From: UBA6952 sp045562575
Lineage (GTDB): Bacteria > Chloroflexota > Dehalococcoidia > Lucifugimonadales > UBA6952
Length of the DNA: 64,000 nucleotides
Assembly: GCA_045562575.1 (NCBI GenBank)
Contig: JBJKVQ010000021.1
Coordinates: 8,424 to 72,423 of the forward strand
Reading direction: 5' to 3'
Shown here: one piece after another, positions 8,174 through 18,700 of the stretch
Layout: every line of letters begins with the position of its first letter
How positions within the stretch are numbered: the first letter of the stretch is position 1
Notes under the pieces: generated by a model
What the model was told of the DNA's origin: nothing
What the model saw: the letters and a program-made list of their open reading frames with translations, nothing else
The model's database searches: none
Made by a program: the position numbers and the translations under genes

Positions 8174-8733
8174 TGATTTGTCGCAGCCTTTCTCACAACA
8201 TTTTCGCCCCAACAAATTACACGACTATTTTCATTTTTCAAAACATTTTTAGCTAAATTTTTAAGCCGAGTAATCTCATCGAGACGGCTAGCATCTAAAT
8301 CTGGCCAAGTATCTAAATAAACAAAATCAAATTTTTTTTCTGTTACTACTAAATAATTATTTATATCATCATGAATTATTTCCATTTTAGGTGTTTTTAT
8401 ATAATCATAAACTAGATTAATAACATCTCTTGAAAATTCAACTATTGATATACTCTTAACTTTTTGTTCCAACCAGCGTGGAACAATACCTAACCCCAAA
8501 CCACCAATTAAGACATCTGCATTATTAGGGCACCACCGAACAGCACTTGACATTGTTAAACGTTCTTCTGGTCCATCACTCATCCACATTGTTTCATGAT
8601 CGATTAACATAGCACCGGTGTATCGTATATATTTACCATTAAAAAACAAGTGCGGGTGGTAACGATGAATTATAGAAAAATGGCCTGACCTTCCCTCAGG
8701 AATACGTATAAGTTTTGGTTTCTTATTTCTCAT
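8170..8733 (-). CDS. Spermidine-synthase-like SAM-dependent methyltransferase fold protein
   Basis: The 187-residue protein has a short N-terminal beta region and a Rossmann-like core. Motif I is 'VLIGGLGLGIVPRWL', followed by the acidic strand end 'SISIVEFSRDVINLV', 'MEIIHDDINNYL' and 'FDFVYLDTWPD'. This order resembles spermidine synthase and related class I methyltransferases, but the protein is much shorter than SpeE and lacks a clear polyamine-binding region, so substrate and reaction are open. It starts inside the stop of fabI (4-base overlap), so it is translated from the same messenger. Confidence 0.7.
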   Translation of the reverse strand: MRNKKPKLIRIPEGRSGHFSIIHRYHPHLFFNGKYIRYTGAMLIDHETMWMSDGPEERLTMSSAVRWCPNNADVLIGGLGLGIVPRWLEQKVKSISIVEFSRDVINLVYDYIKTPKMEIIHDDINNYLVVTEKKFDFVYLDTWPDLDASRLDEITRLKNLAKNVLKNENSRVICWGENVVRKAATNH

Positions 8734-9503
8734 ACAGCCATTATGTGATAACCAGCATCAACAGGTAAAATTGTGCCTGTAATGCCAGTTGATAAATCAC
8801 TACACAAAAATAATGCTGCATTACCTACTTCATCATGCGTTATATTTCGTTTTAAAGGAGCTTTTTCAGCATGAATTTTTTTCATATCTATAAATCCATG
8901 AATTCCTCTAGCTGCCAAGGTATCCATTGGACCAGGTGATAGGGCATTAACTCTTATCTCTTGAGAACCATATTCTGCAGCTAGTTGTTTTACTTCATTT
9001 TCTAAAGCAGCCTTTGCTACACCCATAACATTATAACCAGGATATACAAATTGAGATGCCTGAAAAGTAAGAGCAAGAATACTCCCACCATTTTTCATTA
9101 ATTTTGTTGCATTGCTAACTAGAGAAATTAATGAAAAAGAGCTTATTTCTAAAGCAATATTAAAGCTCTCGCGAGAAGTTTCTGAAAAATTACCTGCCAA
9201 ATCTTCCCTTGGAGCAAAAGCAATACTATGAACTAAGAAATCTATGTTCTGATACTTAGCCTTGAGGTTGGAAAATAAAGCTGTTATTGAATCGTCACTA
9301 GAAACATCACATTCTTCTATGGAAGCATTACTGTAGCCTTCTGTCAGTTTTTCAACACCAGACTTAAATCGTTCATTTTGATATGCAATTGTAACTTCGG
9401 CACCGGCATCTAATAGTTTTTGAGATATCGCCCAAGCTATACTTCTATGATTAGCTACTCCAAAAACTATCCCTTTTTTCCCATTTAAATCTATATTAAT
9501 CAT
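8730..9503 (-). CDS. fabI: Enoyl-[acyl-carrier-protein] reductase (NADH), FabI type
   Basis: The 257-residue SDR-fold protein begins with the FabI-specific nucleotide segment 'GKKGIVFGVANHRSIAWAI' and carries the FabI active-site arrangement Tyr-x6-Lys in 'PGYNVMGVAKAALE'. 'VDAGYHIMAV' closes the chain as in typical FabI. It catalyses the last reduction of each fatty-acid elongation cycle. AAGGA lies 8 bases upstream of the ATG. Acyl carrier protein and FabD are encoded some 40 kb away in the same window. Confidence 0.95.
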   Translation of the reverse strand: MINIDLNGKKGIVFGVANHRSIAWAISQKLLDAGAEVTIAYQNERFKSGVEKLTEGYSNASIEECDVSSDDSITALFSNLKAKYQNIDFLVHSIAFAPREDLAGNFSETSRESFNIALEISSFSLISLVSNATKLMKNGGSILALTFQASQFVYPGYNVMGVAKAALENEVKQLAAEYGSQEIRVNALSPGPMDTLAARGIHGFIDMKKIHAEKAPLKRNITHDEVGNAALFLCSDLSTGITGTILPVDAGYHIMAV

Positions 9504-9589
9504 ATCTTTTTCCTTAATTTATTCCACGGAAAGAATTATACTTTGTATCTACTATTATTTACACTATTTTCTTTACGAATTAAAAAAAC

Positions 9590-9991
9590 TCAATTTTTTA
9601 TTTCCATAGAAGAAGTCATCAGATTATCAACTCTTGCATAACATTCTCTTTCTACATGTAAATGCCTTACCGGTATCCTACGTAAAAATACTCTATGATA
9701 AAAATGCCTCCAAAGATACAAATACGAACCCCATTCCAATACTTGATGAGCATGACAATACTGGTACAAAATAAAAGCTAGGCTTTTCTTATCTTTTATT
9801 TGTCTTTCTCTATTTAATTTCAATTTCTTTTCAGAAATAAATATAAGTGCATTCCCAAATATCGATGGCCATGTAAATGAAGGGAACGGAATATAGCGAA
9901 CAATAATAATACGCGTGTGTTCTAACGTCTTTGAAGAAATCCCAAACTCACGCAACAAAGAACCTGTAATAGTCTCTTTTGTATATTTCAT
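9590..9991 (-). CDS. Small protein resembling a degenerate Zn-peptidase-like domain
   Basis: The 133-residue protein has no assigned family. The order 'FTWPSIFGNALIFIS', then 'ILYQYCHAHQVLEWG', 'YLWRHFYHR' and a terminal 'HVERECYARVDN' recalls small bacterial proteins with a HELxHxxQ motif followed by an ExxA helix (eCIS-core/DUF4157-like). Here the HExxH is reduced to 'CHAHQ', so catalysis is doubtful. No ribosome-binding site precedes the ATG; instead a TATAAT ends 6 bases before it, suggesting a leaderless messenger. The gene lies alone between fabI and the MmgE/PrpD gene. Confidence 0.55.
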   Translation of the reverse strand: MKYTKETITGSLLREFGISSKTLEHTRIIIVRYIPFPSFTWPSIFGNALIFISEKKLKLNRERQIKDKKSLAFILYQYCHAHQVLEWGSYLYLWRHFYHRVFLRRIPVRHLHVERECYARVDNLMTSSMEIKN

Positions 9992-9997
9992 TACACT

Positions 9998-10003
9998 ATT
10001 ATA
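9998..10003 (-). promoter_or_regulatory. -10 element predicting a leaderless transcript
   Basis: A perfect TATAAT on the minus strand ends so that the expected +1 coincides with the A of the ATG at 9991. The -35 region is poor (CTTTTA at about 17 bases). Confidence 0.4.
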
Positions 10004-10053
10004 GCAATTAATCCTAAATCTAAAAGGAAGGTATGAACAGGATTAGTTATACC

Positions 10054-11430
10054 CTAGTCAATACCTGTAGCAACATTTGCTATAGATGCATCTACTATAG
10101 ATGTTACATCTTCAACGTCTTCTAAATTATCAATTAATCCAATGAGTCTTTCTATTTGTGCTTTACTCAGACCTGCAAGCCTAGCATTGTCTCGGAACTT
10201 TGTCTTAACATCCTCACCTTGTAAATGACGACCTATTTCAACTCTATGTGATAATACTGTACCATCGTTCATTTTAATGCTTATTTCATTAAATCTTGCT
10301 GATTCTATAGCTCGAGATGGTAAATGTGCAAAATCATTATGTTGTTTGATATTTATGCGGCCAATTAAATCTTGAGCTTTAGATCTTAATACTTTTCTAT
10401 CACTAAATGAATTAATATCCAATTTATTATCTAATAAATAAGCAGCAATAACATACCAAAGACTAAATTTACCATTAAAACCAGTTTGAGGATCCCACAT
10501 ATTAGGCGCTATTTCTAATGGTTCTTGGCTAATCAAAACCTCAACTTCTGCAATATCATCTGGATTTATCTTTGTTTCTGCACTTATTTCTTCTAAACAT
10601 GTCAAAGCAGCATGTGTACCCGCACAACATGGCCAAGGTTTAATTCGTATCGCATTAGAAATTGCAAGTGGGTTTCCTAAGTTTTCTGTAACACCATCTA
10701 AATTAGCTTGTTGATCTCCAAAAACTGCAAAATAACCATGGCGACCTTCAATGGAAGATGGATTTGCAGTAAAACCTTTTTTCGCTAACAATGCTGAAAC
10801 AATACCACCTCGTGCAGAATTACCTGGATGATAAGGCTTGGCCATATACCCAAAATTAGCACGTACACCTGAAGCAGTTGAAGTTGCCAACCCAAGAGCG
10901 GCTCTTGTTTCATCTACAGATAAATCTAGAATTCTGCTTGCTGCAGCTGCACCACCAAGTGCACCCATTGTTGCAGTTTTGTGCCAGCCCCTCTCATAAT
11001 GATCAGCACCAATATTTAAACCAACTTTTGAACCAACTTCAAAACCTACTGTAAAAGCATCCATAATTGCTTTACCACTAAGTTTGTATTGTTCTCCTAA
11101 GGCCAATACTGTTGGCATCAATACACATGCGGTATGACCAAAACCTTTACCGCTGTCATCATAATCAGCACCGTGGGTCAATACTCCATTTGCAAAAGCA
11201 GCGTTAACTGCAGAGGTTTCTATTCCACTACCTAACAGTCGAGAATTAGAATTTCCGCCCAACTCTTCTGTAAATTCACTTATTATCCTACCTATTGGAC
11301 GAATTGTACTTTCTAAACACGTACCTATACCATCCAAAATAGATTTCTTTATTTGACTAGAAGCCTCTTCAGGATAGCTATCAAATTGCGATTCAATAAC
11401 AAATTTAGCTAATTTTTCTGTAGTAGACAT
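10054..11430 (-). CDS. MmgE/PrpD family protein (2-methylcitrate dehydratase / aconitate decarboxylase-like)
   Basis: The 458-residue protein has the family's usual length and landmarks: an N-terminal helical bundle, 'AVNAAFANGVLTHGADYDD', 'HTACVLMPTVLALGEQYKLSG', 'ERGWHKTATMGALGGAAAA', 'YHPGNSARGGIVSALLA' and 'IRIKPWPCCAGTHAA'. Members dehydrate 2-methylcitrate or decarboxylate cis-aconitate; no prpB or prpC neighbour is present, so a methylcitrate-cycle role is not shown by context. A good ribosome site (AGTGAGG) precedes the ATG. It follows rpoC on the same strand after 166 bases. Confidence 0.88.
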   Translation of the reverse strand: MSTTEKLAKFVIESQFDSYPEEASSQIKKSILDGIGTCLESTIRPIGRIISEFTEELGGNSNSRLLGSGIETSAVNAAFANGVLTHGADYDDSGKGFGHTACVLMPTVLALGEQYKLSGKAIMDAFTVGFEVGSKVGLNIGADHYERGWHKTATMGALGGAAAASRILDLSVDETRAALGLATSTASGVRANFGYMAKPYHPGNSARGGIVSALLAKKGFTANPSSIEGRHGYFAVFGDQQANLDGVTENLGNPLAISNAIRIKPWPCCAGTHAALTCLEEISAETKINPDDIAEVEVLISQEPLEIAPNMWDPQTGFNGKFSLWYVIAAYLLDNKLDINSFSDRKVLRSKAQDLIGRINIKQHNDFAHLPSRAIESARFNEISIKMNDGTVLSHRVEIGRHLQGEDVKTKFRDNARLAGLSKAQIERLIGLIDNLEDVEDVTSIVDASIANVATGID

Positions 11431-11523
11431 ATTAACCTCACTTCCTTAAAAACATCATCTTTACAAATTATATTTTGAGAAAAAGGTATTATCTACCCAT
11501 ATTAGATATTATTCAATACCATG

Positions 11524-11546
11524 AAAACTATAACCGCTATAGTTTT
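11524..11546 (-). terminator. Inverted repeat between rpoC and the MmgE/PrpD gene
   Basis: A perfect 9-bp stem (11524-11532 with 11538-11546) encloses a 5-base loop about 50 bases past the rpoC stop. The stem itself ends in four T on the minus strand, with no further T tract, so it is at best a weak terminator. Confidence 0.35.
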
Positions 11547-11596
11547 TACCTATATCAAATATAAATTATGTACTGTGACAAATTTGCTTTTAGGGT

Positions 11597-14500
11597 TTAT
11601 GAATCATCTTCAGATTTATCACTGTTATCATTTTCCACTTGAAAACCACTAGATAAAAAATCTACACCATCAAGATCTTCCATCTTAATAGAAGCAAATG
11701 GGTCTGAAGAAATTATGTCATCAGAAATCGATAAACTTTGTGCTAAATCTTTGTCTTCATTAGAACTTGAAACAGAGATACTATCATCATAAAAGGGAAG
11801 ATTATATCTTTCGCGACCTTCTTCAGATATATCTAGTCTTGCAGGAATTAATCTTCCAATGATTACATTTTCTTTGAGACCGAGTAGTGGATCTGTTGAA
11901 CCACTTACCGCTGCTTCAGTTAATACTCTTGTAGTTTCTTGGAAAGAAGCTGCAGCAAGGAAACTCTCTGTATTCAAAGAAGCCCTTGTTACACCTAGTA
12001 GAACAGGACTACCTATAGCAGGATTACCATTCTCTTCTACAATTTTTCTATTTTGTTCTTCAAAAACAAATCGATCTATCATTTCACCTGGCAAAAGATC
12101 TGTATCTCCGGATTGATCTACTCGAATTTTTCTAAGCATCTGGCGTACAATTATCTCAATATGTTTATCATTAATCGTTATACCTTGAGATCTATACACG
12201 GCTTGCACTTGAGAAATAAGATATTTTTGTACTGCCTCTCTCCCTAAAATACGCAATATATCTTGAGGATTTTGTGGCCCAACGGTTAACGCTGTTCCAG
12301 CAGTAATAACTTGACCATCTGCGACATTTAGACTTGCAGAAAGAGGAATTAAATATTCACGTCTTTGTATTTCTTTCCATCTCAGCTTTATAGAAGTCTT
12401 ATTTAACTCTACTATCCCAGAAATTTTAGCAATCAAAGGTAAATTTTCGTCAGCGTCTTCATCAGATTTCTTAGCAGATTTCTTAGGCTTATATTCTGCT
12501 AGTATGTCACCTAATTCAATTGATTGCTTATTTTTCACAATAAATTTATAGTCTTCAGGAAGAATATATTCTTCATCAACATCTCTTTCATCAATGACAA
12601 CAATTTGTCTAACTTCCAAGTCATTAACTACTTCAACTATCCCATCAATTTCGCTTAATGTTGCAACACCCTTTGGAACTCTGGCTTCAAATAACTCTTC
12701 TACACGAGGTAGACCTGATGTTATATCATCACCAGCTATTCCTCCAGTATGGAATGTTCTCATTGTAAGCTGGGTTCCTGGTTCTCCAATACTTTGTGCA
12801 GCTATAATTCCTATCGATTCTCCAATAAGTGGAGTTTGACCGGTAGCAAGACTTTGTCCATAACATTGTCGACAAATACCACGCCAACAAGTACAAGTTA
12901 ATGGGGAGTGTACTTGAACCCGTTTTACTCCAGATTCTACTATTGTTTTTGCCATCGTTCTATCTATAGTAATCAGCTCATCTGCTAATATTTCTCCTGT
13001 ATCTGGGTGAACGACTTTTTCAGATACTACTCTGCCAGTAATTCTATATTCAAATGGTGGACGTAATGGATTCTCAGGTTCATCCTCAATCCAATAACCT
13101 TCAGTAGCATCACATTCCTCATGTAATATAATTACATCTTGAGATATATCGATAAGTCTTCTAGTCAAATATCCACTATCAGCCGTTCTCAAAGCAGTAT
13201 CAGTCAATCCTTTTCGAGCACCATGTGTTGAGATAAAATATTCCAGCACTGATAAACCTTCTCGGAAACTTGATTTAATGGGTAATTCTATAATTCTTCC
13301 ACGAGGATTACTCATTAAACCTCTCATACCTGCCATCTGTTTAATCTGTGCTAAGTTACCTTTAGCTCCAGAATTTGCCATCATATAAACTCCACCATAT
13401 CCCGGCAAGGATTCTCTTATAACGGCTGTCATATCATCACTAGTTTTAGTCCATATGGCAATTGATCTCTGGTAACGTTCTTCATCACTTAATAAACCAC
13501 TTAGGTACTCTTCTTCAATTTCATCAACATCAAGAGTAGCTTGGTTTATTAAATCCTGTTTCTTAGGAGAAATTGTAATATCACTTATTGCAATAGTTGT
13601 ACCAGATTTCGTAGCATAACCAAATCCTATTTTTTTAATTGAATCCAATATCTCAGCAGTTTTTAAATTTCCTAACTCTGTGTAACATTCGTTAATCAAT
13701 TCGCCCAAATTATCTGAATTCATAACAACATTTCTAAAAGATAATTCTTCCGGAAGAATTTCATTAAATATTATTCTACCCGGTGTAGTATCTATCCATT
13801 CCTCTTCAACTTTGACTGTAATCAAATCATGTAGATTTATTAAACCTGCATCATATGCTTGTCTGCCGCCAGCTGGATTTAAATATCTATTTTTTGTATG
13901 TTCTGCTTCATCTTCAAAGTGCGTGAGGTAGTAGCAACCTAATACGATATCTAAAGTCGGAGTAACAATAGGTTCTCCAGAACTTGGACGCAACATATTA
14001 TGTGTGCTTAGCATTATTTCGCTTGCTTCTCTTACAGCCTCCTCTGACAGTGGTACATGCACAGCCATTTGATCGCCATCGAAATCAGCATTAAAGGCTG
14101 TACAAACTAACGGGTGCAACCGAATTGCACTCCCTTCAACTAAAACTGGCTGAAAAGCCTGGATTCCCAATCTATGTAAGGTTGGAGCTCTGTTAAGTAA
14201 AACAGGTCTTCCTGAAATTACTTCTTCTAATATGTCCCAAACCTCTTCTCGGCCATTTTCTACCATTCTTTTTGCACTTTTTACGTTATGTGCATGACCT
14301 TCCATAACTAATCGGTTCATTACAAAAGGCTTAAATAATTCCAGAGCCATTTTTTTAGGTAATCCGCACTGGTGCATACTTAACTCAGGACCAACAACAA
14401 TTACAGATCTTCCACTGTAATCTACTCTCTTACCGAGTAAGTTTTGTCTGAATCGTCCTTGTTTACCTCTTAGCAAATCTGATAATGATTTTAATTTGTG

Positions 14501-15706
14501 ATTATGACTTCCAGCAATTGCTCTTCCATGTCTACCGTTATCAATTAAAGCATCAACAGCCTCTTGTAACATTCTTTTTTCATTACGAACAATAATTTCA
14601 GGAGCTTCAAGTTCCAATAATCTTCTAAGTCGGTTATTTCGATTTATTACTCTCCTATACAAATCATTCAGATCGCTAGTAGCAAATCGACCACCATCGA
14701 GTTGTACCATTGGGCGCAGGTCAGGAGGTAACACAGGTAAAACTGTCATTATCATCCATTCAGAACGATTTCCACTACGACGAAATGATTCAACAATCCT
14801 TAGTCTTTTCACTGCTTTTTTTCTTCTCTGTCCAGCAGTAACTTTAATTTCTTCTGCAAGTTCATCTCTGAGATCATCCAAATCAATGCTCTCTAAAATT
14901 TCCATGATTGCACTTGCACCCATAGCTGCATTGAATCTATCACCTAGTGACTCTCTGAGTTCACGGTATCGGTTTTCAGTTAAAAGTTGCATAAGAGCTA
15001 CTTGTTCAATATCATCTATTTTAATTTTTATCTGTGCTAAGGATGTTTCAAAACTTGCTTTAATTTCAGTTGCTATTTGAGAGATTTTAACTAACTCTTT
15101 ATCTTCATCAGATGCTGAAACCCCTAGCAATTTACCAATATTTGATTCATCGAATACGCCATATTCTAATTTATTATGTTCAATATAATTGTTTACTGCA
15201 GTAAGAATTGCTTCCATACTGTTGTTCACAATTTGCTCTTCTTGATCACGCATTTCACTTAATAGTGAGTCCAAAGATTCTTGATCTAACGAAGTAATAA
15301 TATATTGCGCGAAATATAAAACTCTTTCTAAATTTCTAGGTGATATATCAAGCAATAAACCTAACCGTGTAGGAGATCCTTTAGCAAACCAGATATGTGC
15401 AACTGGGGCTGCTAATTTTATGTGCCCCATTCTTTCTCGACGAACCTTACTTCGAGTAACTTCGACGCCACAACGATCGCAAATAACACCCTTATAACGT
15501 AATTTTTTATACTTACCACAATAACATTCCCAATCTTTAGTGGGCCCAAATATTTTTTCACAAAACAATCCATCTTTTTCTGGACGTAGCGTTCTATAGT
15601 TTATTGTTTCAGGTTTTGTGACTTCTCCATAAGACCAATTTAAAATTTGCTCAGGAGAAGCAATACCTATCTTTACCGCATTAAATTCAGGAGTTTCAGT
15701 TGTCAT
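11597..15706 (-). CDS. rpoC: DNA-directed RNA polymerase subunit beta'
   Basis: The 1369-residue protein is complete. Landmarks are the N-terminal zinc site 'CYCGKYKKLRYKGVICDRCG', the clamp segment 'RFRQNLLGKRVDYSGRSVI', the catalytic magnesium loop 'NADFDGDQMAVH' (from residue 539), the trigger-loop region 'GPLRGLMSNPRG'-like 'MAGMRGLMSNPRGRI', and the second zinc site 'CTCWRGICRQCYG'. No large lineage-specific insertion stands out, and the C terminus is an acidic, Ser-rich tail. It lies 58 bases after rpoB and is co-transcribed with it. Confidence 0.98.
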   Translation of the reverse strand: MTTETPEFNAVKIGIASPEQILNWSYGEVTKPETINYRTLRPEKDGLFCEKIFGPTKDWECYCGKYKKLRYKGVICDRCGVEVTRSKVRRERMGHIKLAAPVAHIWFAKGSPTRLGLLLDISPRNLERVLYFAQYIITSLDQESLDSLLSEMRDQEEQIVNNSMEAILTAVNNYIEHNKLEYGVFDESNIGKLLGVSASDEDKELVKISQIATEIKASFETSLAQIKIKIDDIEQVALMQLLTENRYRELRESLGDRFNAAMGASAIMEILESIDLDDLRDELAEEIKVTAGQRRKKAVKRLRIVESFRRSGNRSEWMIMTVLPVLPPDLRPMVQLDGGRFATSDLNDLYRRVINRNNRLRRLLELEAPEIIVRNEKRMLQEAVDALIDNGRHGRAIAGSHNHKLKSLSDLLRGKQGRFRQNLLGKRVDYSGRSVIVVGPELSMHQCGLPKKMALELFKPFVMNRLVMEGHAHNVKSAKRMVENGREEVWDILEEVISGRPVLLNRAPTLHRLGIQAFQPVLVEGSAIRLHPLVCTAFNADFDGDQMAVHVPLSEEAVREASEIMLSTHNMLRPSSGEPIVTPTLDIVLGCYYLTHFEDEAEHTKNRYLNPAGGRQAYDAGLINLHDLITVKVEEEWIDTTPGRIIFNEILPEELSFRNVVMNSDNLGELINECYTELGNLKTAEILDSIKKIGFGYATKSGTTIAISDITISPKKQDLINQATLDVDEIEEEYLSGLLSDEERYQRSIAIWTKTSDDMTAVIRESLPGYGGVYMMANSGAKGNLAQIKQMAGMRGLMSNPRGRIIELPIKSSFREGLSVLEYFISTHGARKGLTDTALRTADSGYLTRRLIDISQDVIILHEECDATEGYWIEDEPENPLRPPFEYRITGRVVSEKVVHPDTGEILADELITIDRTMAKTIVESGVKRVQVHSPLTCTCWRGICRQCYGQSLATGQTPLIGESIGIIAAQSIGEPGTQLTMRTFHTGGIAGDDITSGLPRVEELFEARVPKGVATLSEIDGIVEVVNDLEVRQIVVIDERDVDEEYILPEDYKFIVKNKQSIELGDILAEYKPKKSAKKSDEDADENLPLIAKISGIVELNKTSIKLRWKEIQRREYLIPLSASLNVADGQVITAGTALTVGPQNPQDILRILGREAVQKYLISQVQAVYRSQGITINDKHIEIIVRQMLRKIRVDQSGDTDLLPGEMIDRFVFEEQNRKIVEENGNPAIGSPVLLGVTRASLNTESFLAAASFQETTRVLTEAAVSGSTDPLLGLKENVIIGRLIPARLDISEEGRERYNLPFYDDSISVSSSNEDKDLAQSLSISDDIISSDPFASIKMEDLDGVDFLSSGFQVENDNSDKSEDDS

Positions 15707-15764
15707 CCTTTTTCTACCTCTTTGTGTATTTATCTATGCAAATTGATATTATATTTGTTGAAAG

Positions 15765-18700
15765 TTAAAGTTCTTCTTCAACATCTACGGAATCAATAAA
15801 ACCACCATCTTTCAAATTTGCTAAATTCCCCGCAGTATCCAAATTAGATCCTAATTCGTCATCCTCAAAGCTTGGAATAATTTGATCCGTATCTATATCC
15901 ATATCAAGTAAGGCTGCTTCATCAAATTCATTAGAGAGACCAAAAGGTTGGTCTGCTTCTCGTAATAGTTCAACAGAAAGACCTAAACTTTGTAACTCTT
16001 TTAAGAGAACGTTAAATGATTCTGGAATTCCAGGTTGAACTATATCTTCACCTTTAATGATAGATTCGTATGTTTTTACTCTTCCTAATACATCGTCTGA
16101 TTTAACTGTTAACATTTCTTGTAAATTATGTGCTGAGCTATATGCTTCTAACGCCCATACTTCCATCTCCCCAAACCTTTGACCTCCAAATTGAGCCTTA
16201 CCACCAAGAGGTTGCTGGGTGATTAAAGAATATGGGCCAGTAGATCTTGCATGTATTTTATCTTCAACTAAGTGAATTAGTTTAAGCATATAGACACAAC
16301 CTACTGTGACTGGCATATCAAAAGATTCACCTGTTCTACCATCAAAGAGTTTTGTTTTTCCAAAGGTAGGTGGAACGTCGTCATGCTTAGCATTTAAGAC
16401 TTGGATTTTTTCATTTAGATCATCACTTGTTAAACCATCAGTAGGAACATTACGACTATTTAACCAGATACGATGGCAAGCTTCTGTAGCTAGACCAATC
16501 TTATCTTCTCGATATATATCTTCATAATTATATCCTCTTTCGGATAACCAATCTCTTAGCAAATCTAGATTTATAGATCCATGTTTTTGTATACAACCCG
16601 ATTCAGTAACGAACCAAGCTTTGGCTAGAGTATCCTGAATTCCAACATCGCTTGCACCATCAAATACAGGTGTTACTGCATCAAAATTCATTCCTTTGGC
16701 TCCCATACCCAAATGAGTTTCTAAAACCTGACCGAGATTCATTCTTGAAGGAACTCCTAATGGATTCAATATTATATCGACTGGAGTTCCGTCAGAAGTA
16801 TAAGGCATATCTTCAACTGGCATTATTCTAGAAATAACTCCTTTATTGCCATGACGACCTGCCATTTTATCCCCCACAGAAATTTTTCTGGTTTGAGCAA
16901 TCCAAACTCTTACAAGTTTATTAGCTCCAGCAGGTAAATCATCACCATTTTCTCTACTAAAAATACTGACTTTAGTTACCTTACCTCTTTCGCCATGCGG
17001 AACTCTTAATGAGGAATCTTTAACATCTCTGGCTTTTTCCCCAAATATAGCTCTTAATAATTTTTCTTCTGCACTAAGATCAGTTTCACCCTTAGGGGTA
17101 ATTTTACCGACTAAAATGTCACCAGGGCCAACTTCTGCTCCAGGCAGAATAATTCCATCCTCATCCAAATCCCGAAGACTTTCCTCTCCTACATTTGGGA
17201 TGTCTCTAGTAATTTCTTCTGGACCAATTTTTGTATCTCTAGCCTCACATTCATGTTTTTCAATGTGAATCGATGTAAATTTATCTTCTTGAAGCAATCT
17301 TTCACTTACTATTATTGCATCCTCAAAGTTATATCCTTCCCAGCTCATAAATGCGACTATTACATTTTGACCTAAGGCTAATCTTCCACCTTCAGTCGAT
17401 GAAGAATCAGCTATTGGTTGGCCTGCATAAACTTTATCTCCTTTAAAAACAATAGGTCTTTGGTTCATACAAGTGCCCTGATTTGTCCTAAAGAATTTTC
17501 TTAATTTATACTCATAATCTTTACCTTGATTATCTTTAATAACAATGTGGTCACTTCCACAAACTGTTACTTCACCATCAACGTCAGAAATTACTACCTG
17601 CCCAGAGTCGATAGCAACTCTTCTTTCCATACCAGTACTAACAATTGGTGCATCAGGTCGCAATAAAGGAACTGCTTGTCTTTGCATATTCGATCCCATT
17701 AAAGCTCTATTTGCATCATCATGCTCGAGAAAAGGAATTAAGGCTGTTGAAACACTAACAATTTGTTTCGGTGAAATATCCATATAATCTATTTGATCTG
17801 GACTTTCAATTGCAAAATCTTCGCCTCTTCTGACCTCAATTTTCTCACTATTAATTTGCCCTTTTTCATCAAGAACAGCATTTGCCTGGGCAATAACATA
17901 TTTTTCTTCGTCATCAGCAGAGAGGTAATGTATATTTTCAGGTTTATCGGTTACATATGCCTGGACCTTGATACTCATTTCATCCAAGGAACTCAATTTA
18001 GCAAAGGTTCTATTAGTAACTACTGAACCTTTTCTTATAATGGTTTTACCTTCTTCATCTCTAACAGGTTCATTGATTGTTCTGCCGATTAATTCACCAT
18101 CATGTGATTGTAATTCATGGGTGACCATTCTATATGGTGTTTCAATAAATCCAAATTCATTAGTACGAGCATAAGTCGCAAGGGAACCTAACAGTCCAAT
18201 ATTTGGTCCTTCAGGAGTTTCAATAGGACAAATTCTTCCATAATGAGAATGATGTACGTCTCTTACATCAAACCCCGCTCTTTCTCTTGATAACCCCCCT
18301 GGTCCTAAAGCTGAAAGTCTTCTTTTATGAGTTAATTCTGCTAATGGGTTAGTTTGATCCATAAATTGAGACAACTGAGATCCTCCAAAAAATTCTCTCA
18401 CTGCTGCGCCTACTGGTCTCTGATTAATCAGGGAAGAAGGCGTGGTTGTTTCAGGGTCATTTATGGTCATACGTTCCTTGACTACTCGTTCCATTCTAAC
18501 CAAACCAACTCGCAACTGGTTTTGAATCAATTCTCCAACAGCACGAACCCTCCTATTTCCTAAATGATCGATATCATCAGGAGTTTCGCGGCCATTATTT
18601 ATATCAAGAATTTTCTTGACCACAGCCACAATATCTGATTTTGTAAGAGTTTTTTCTTCAACGTTATAATCACCACCAAGTCGCTTATTTACTTTGTATC

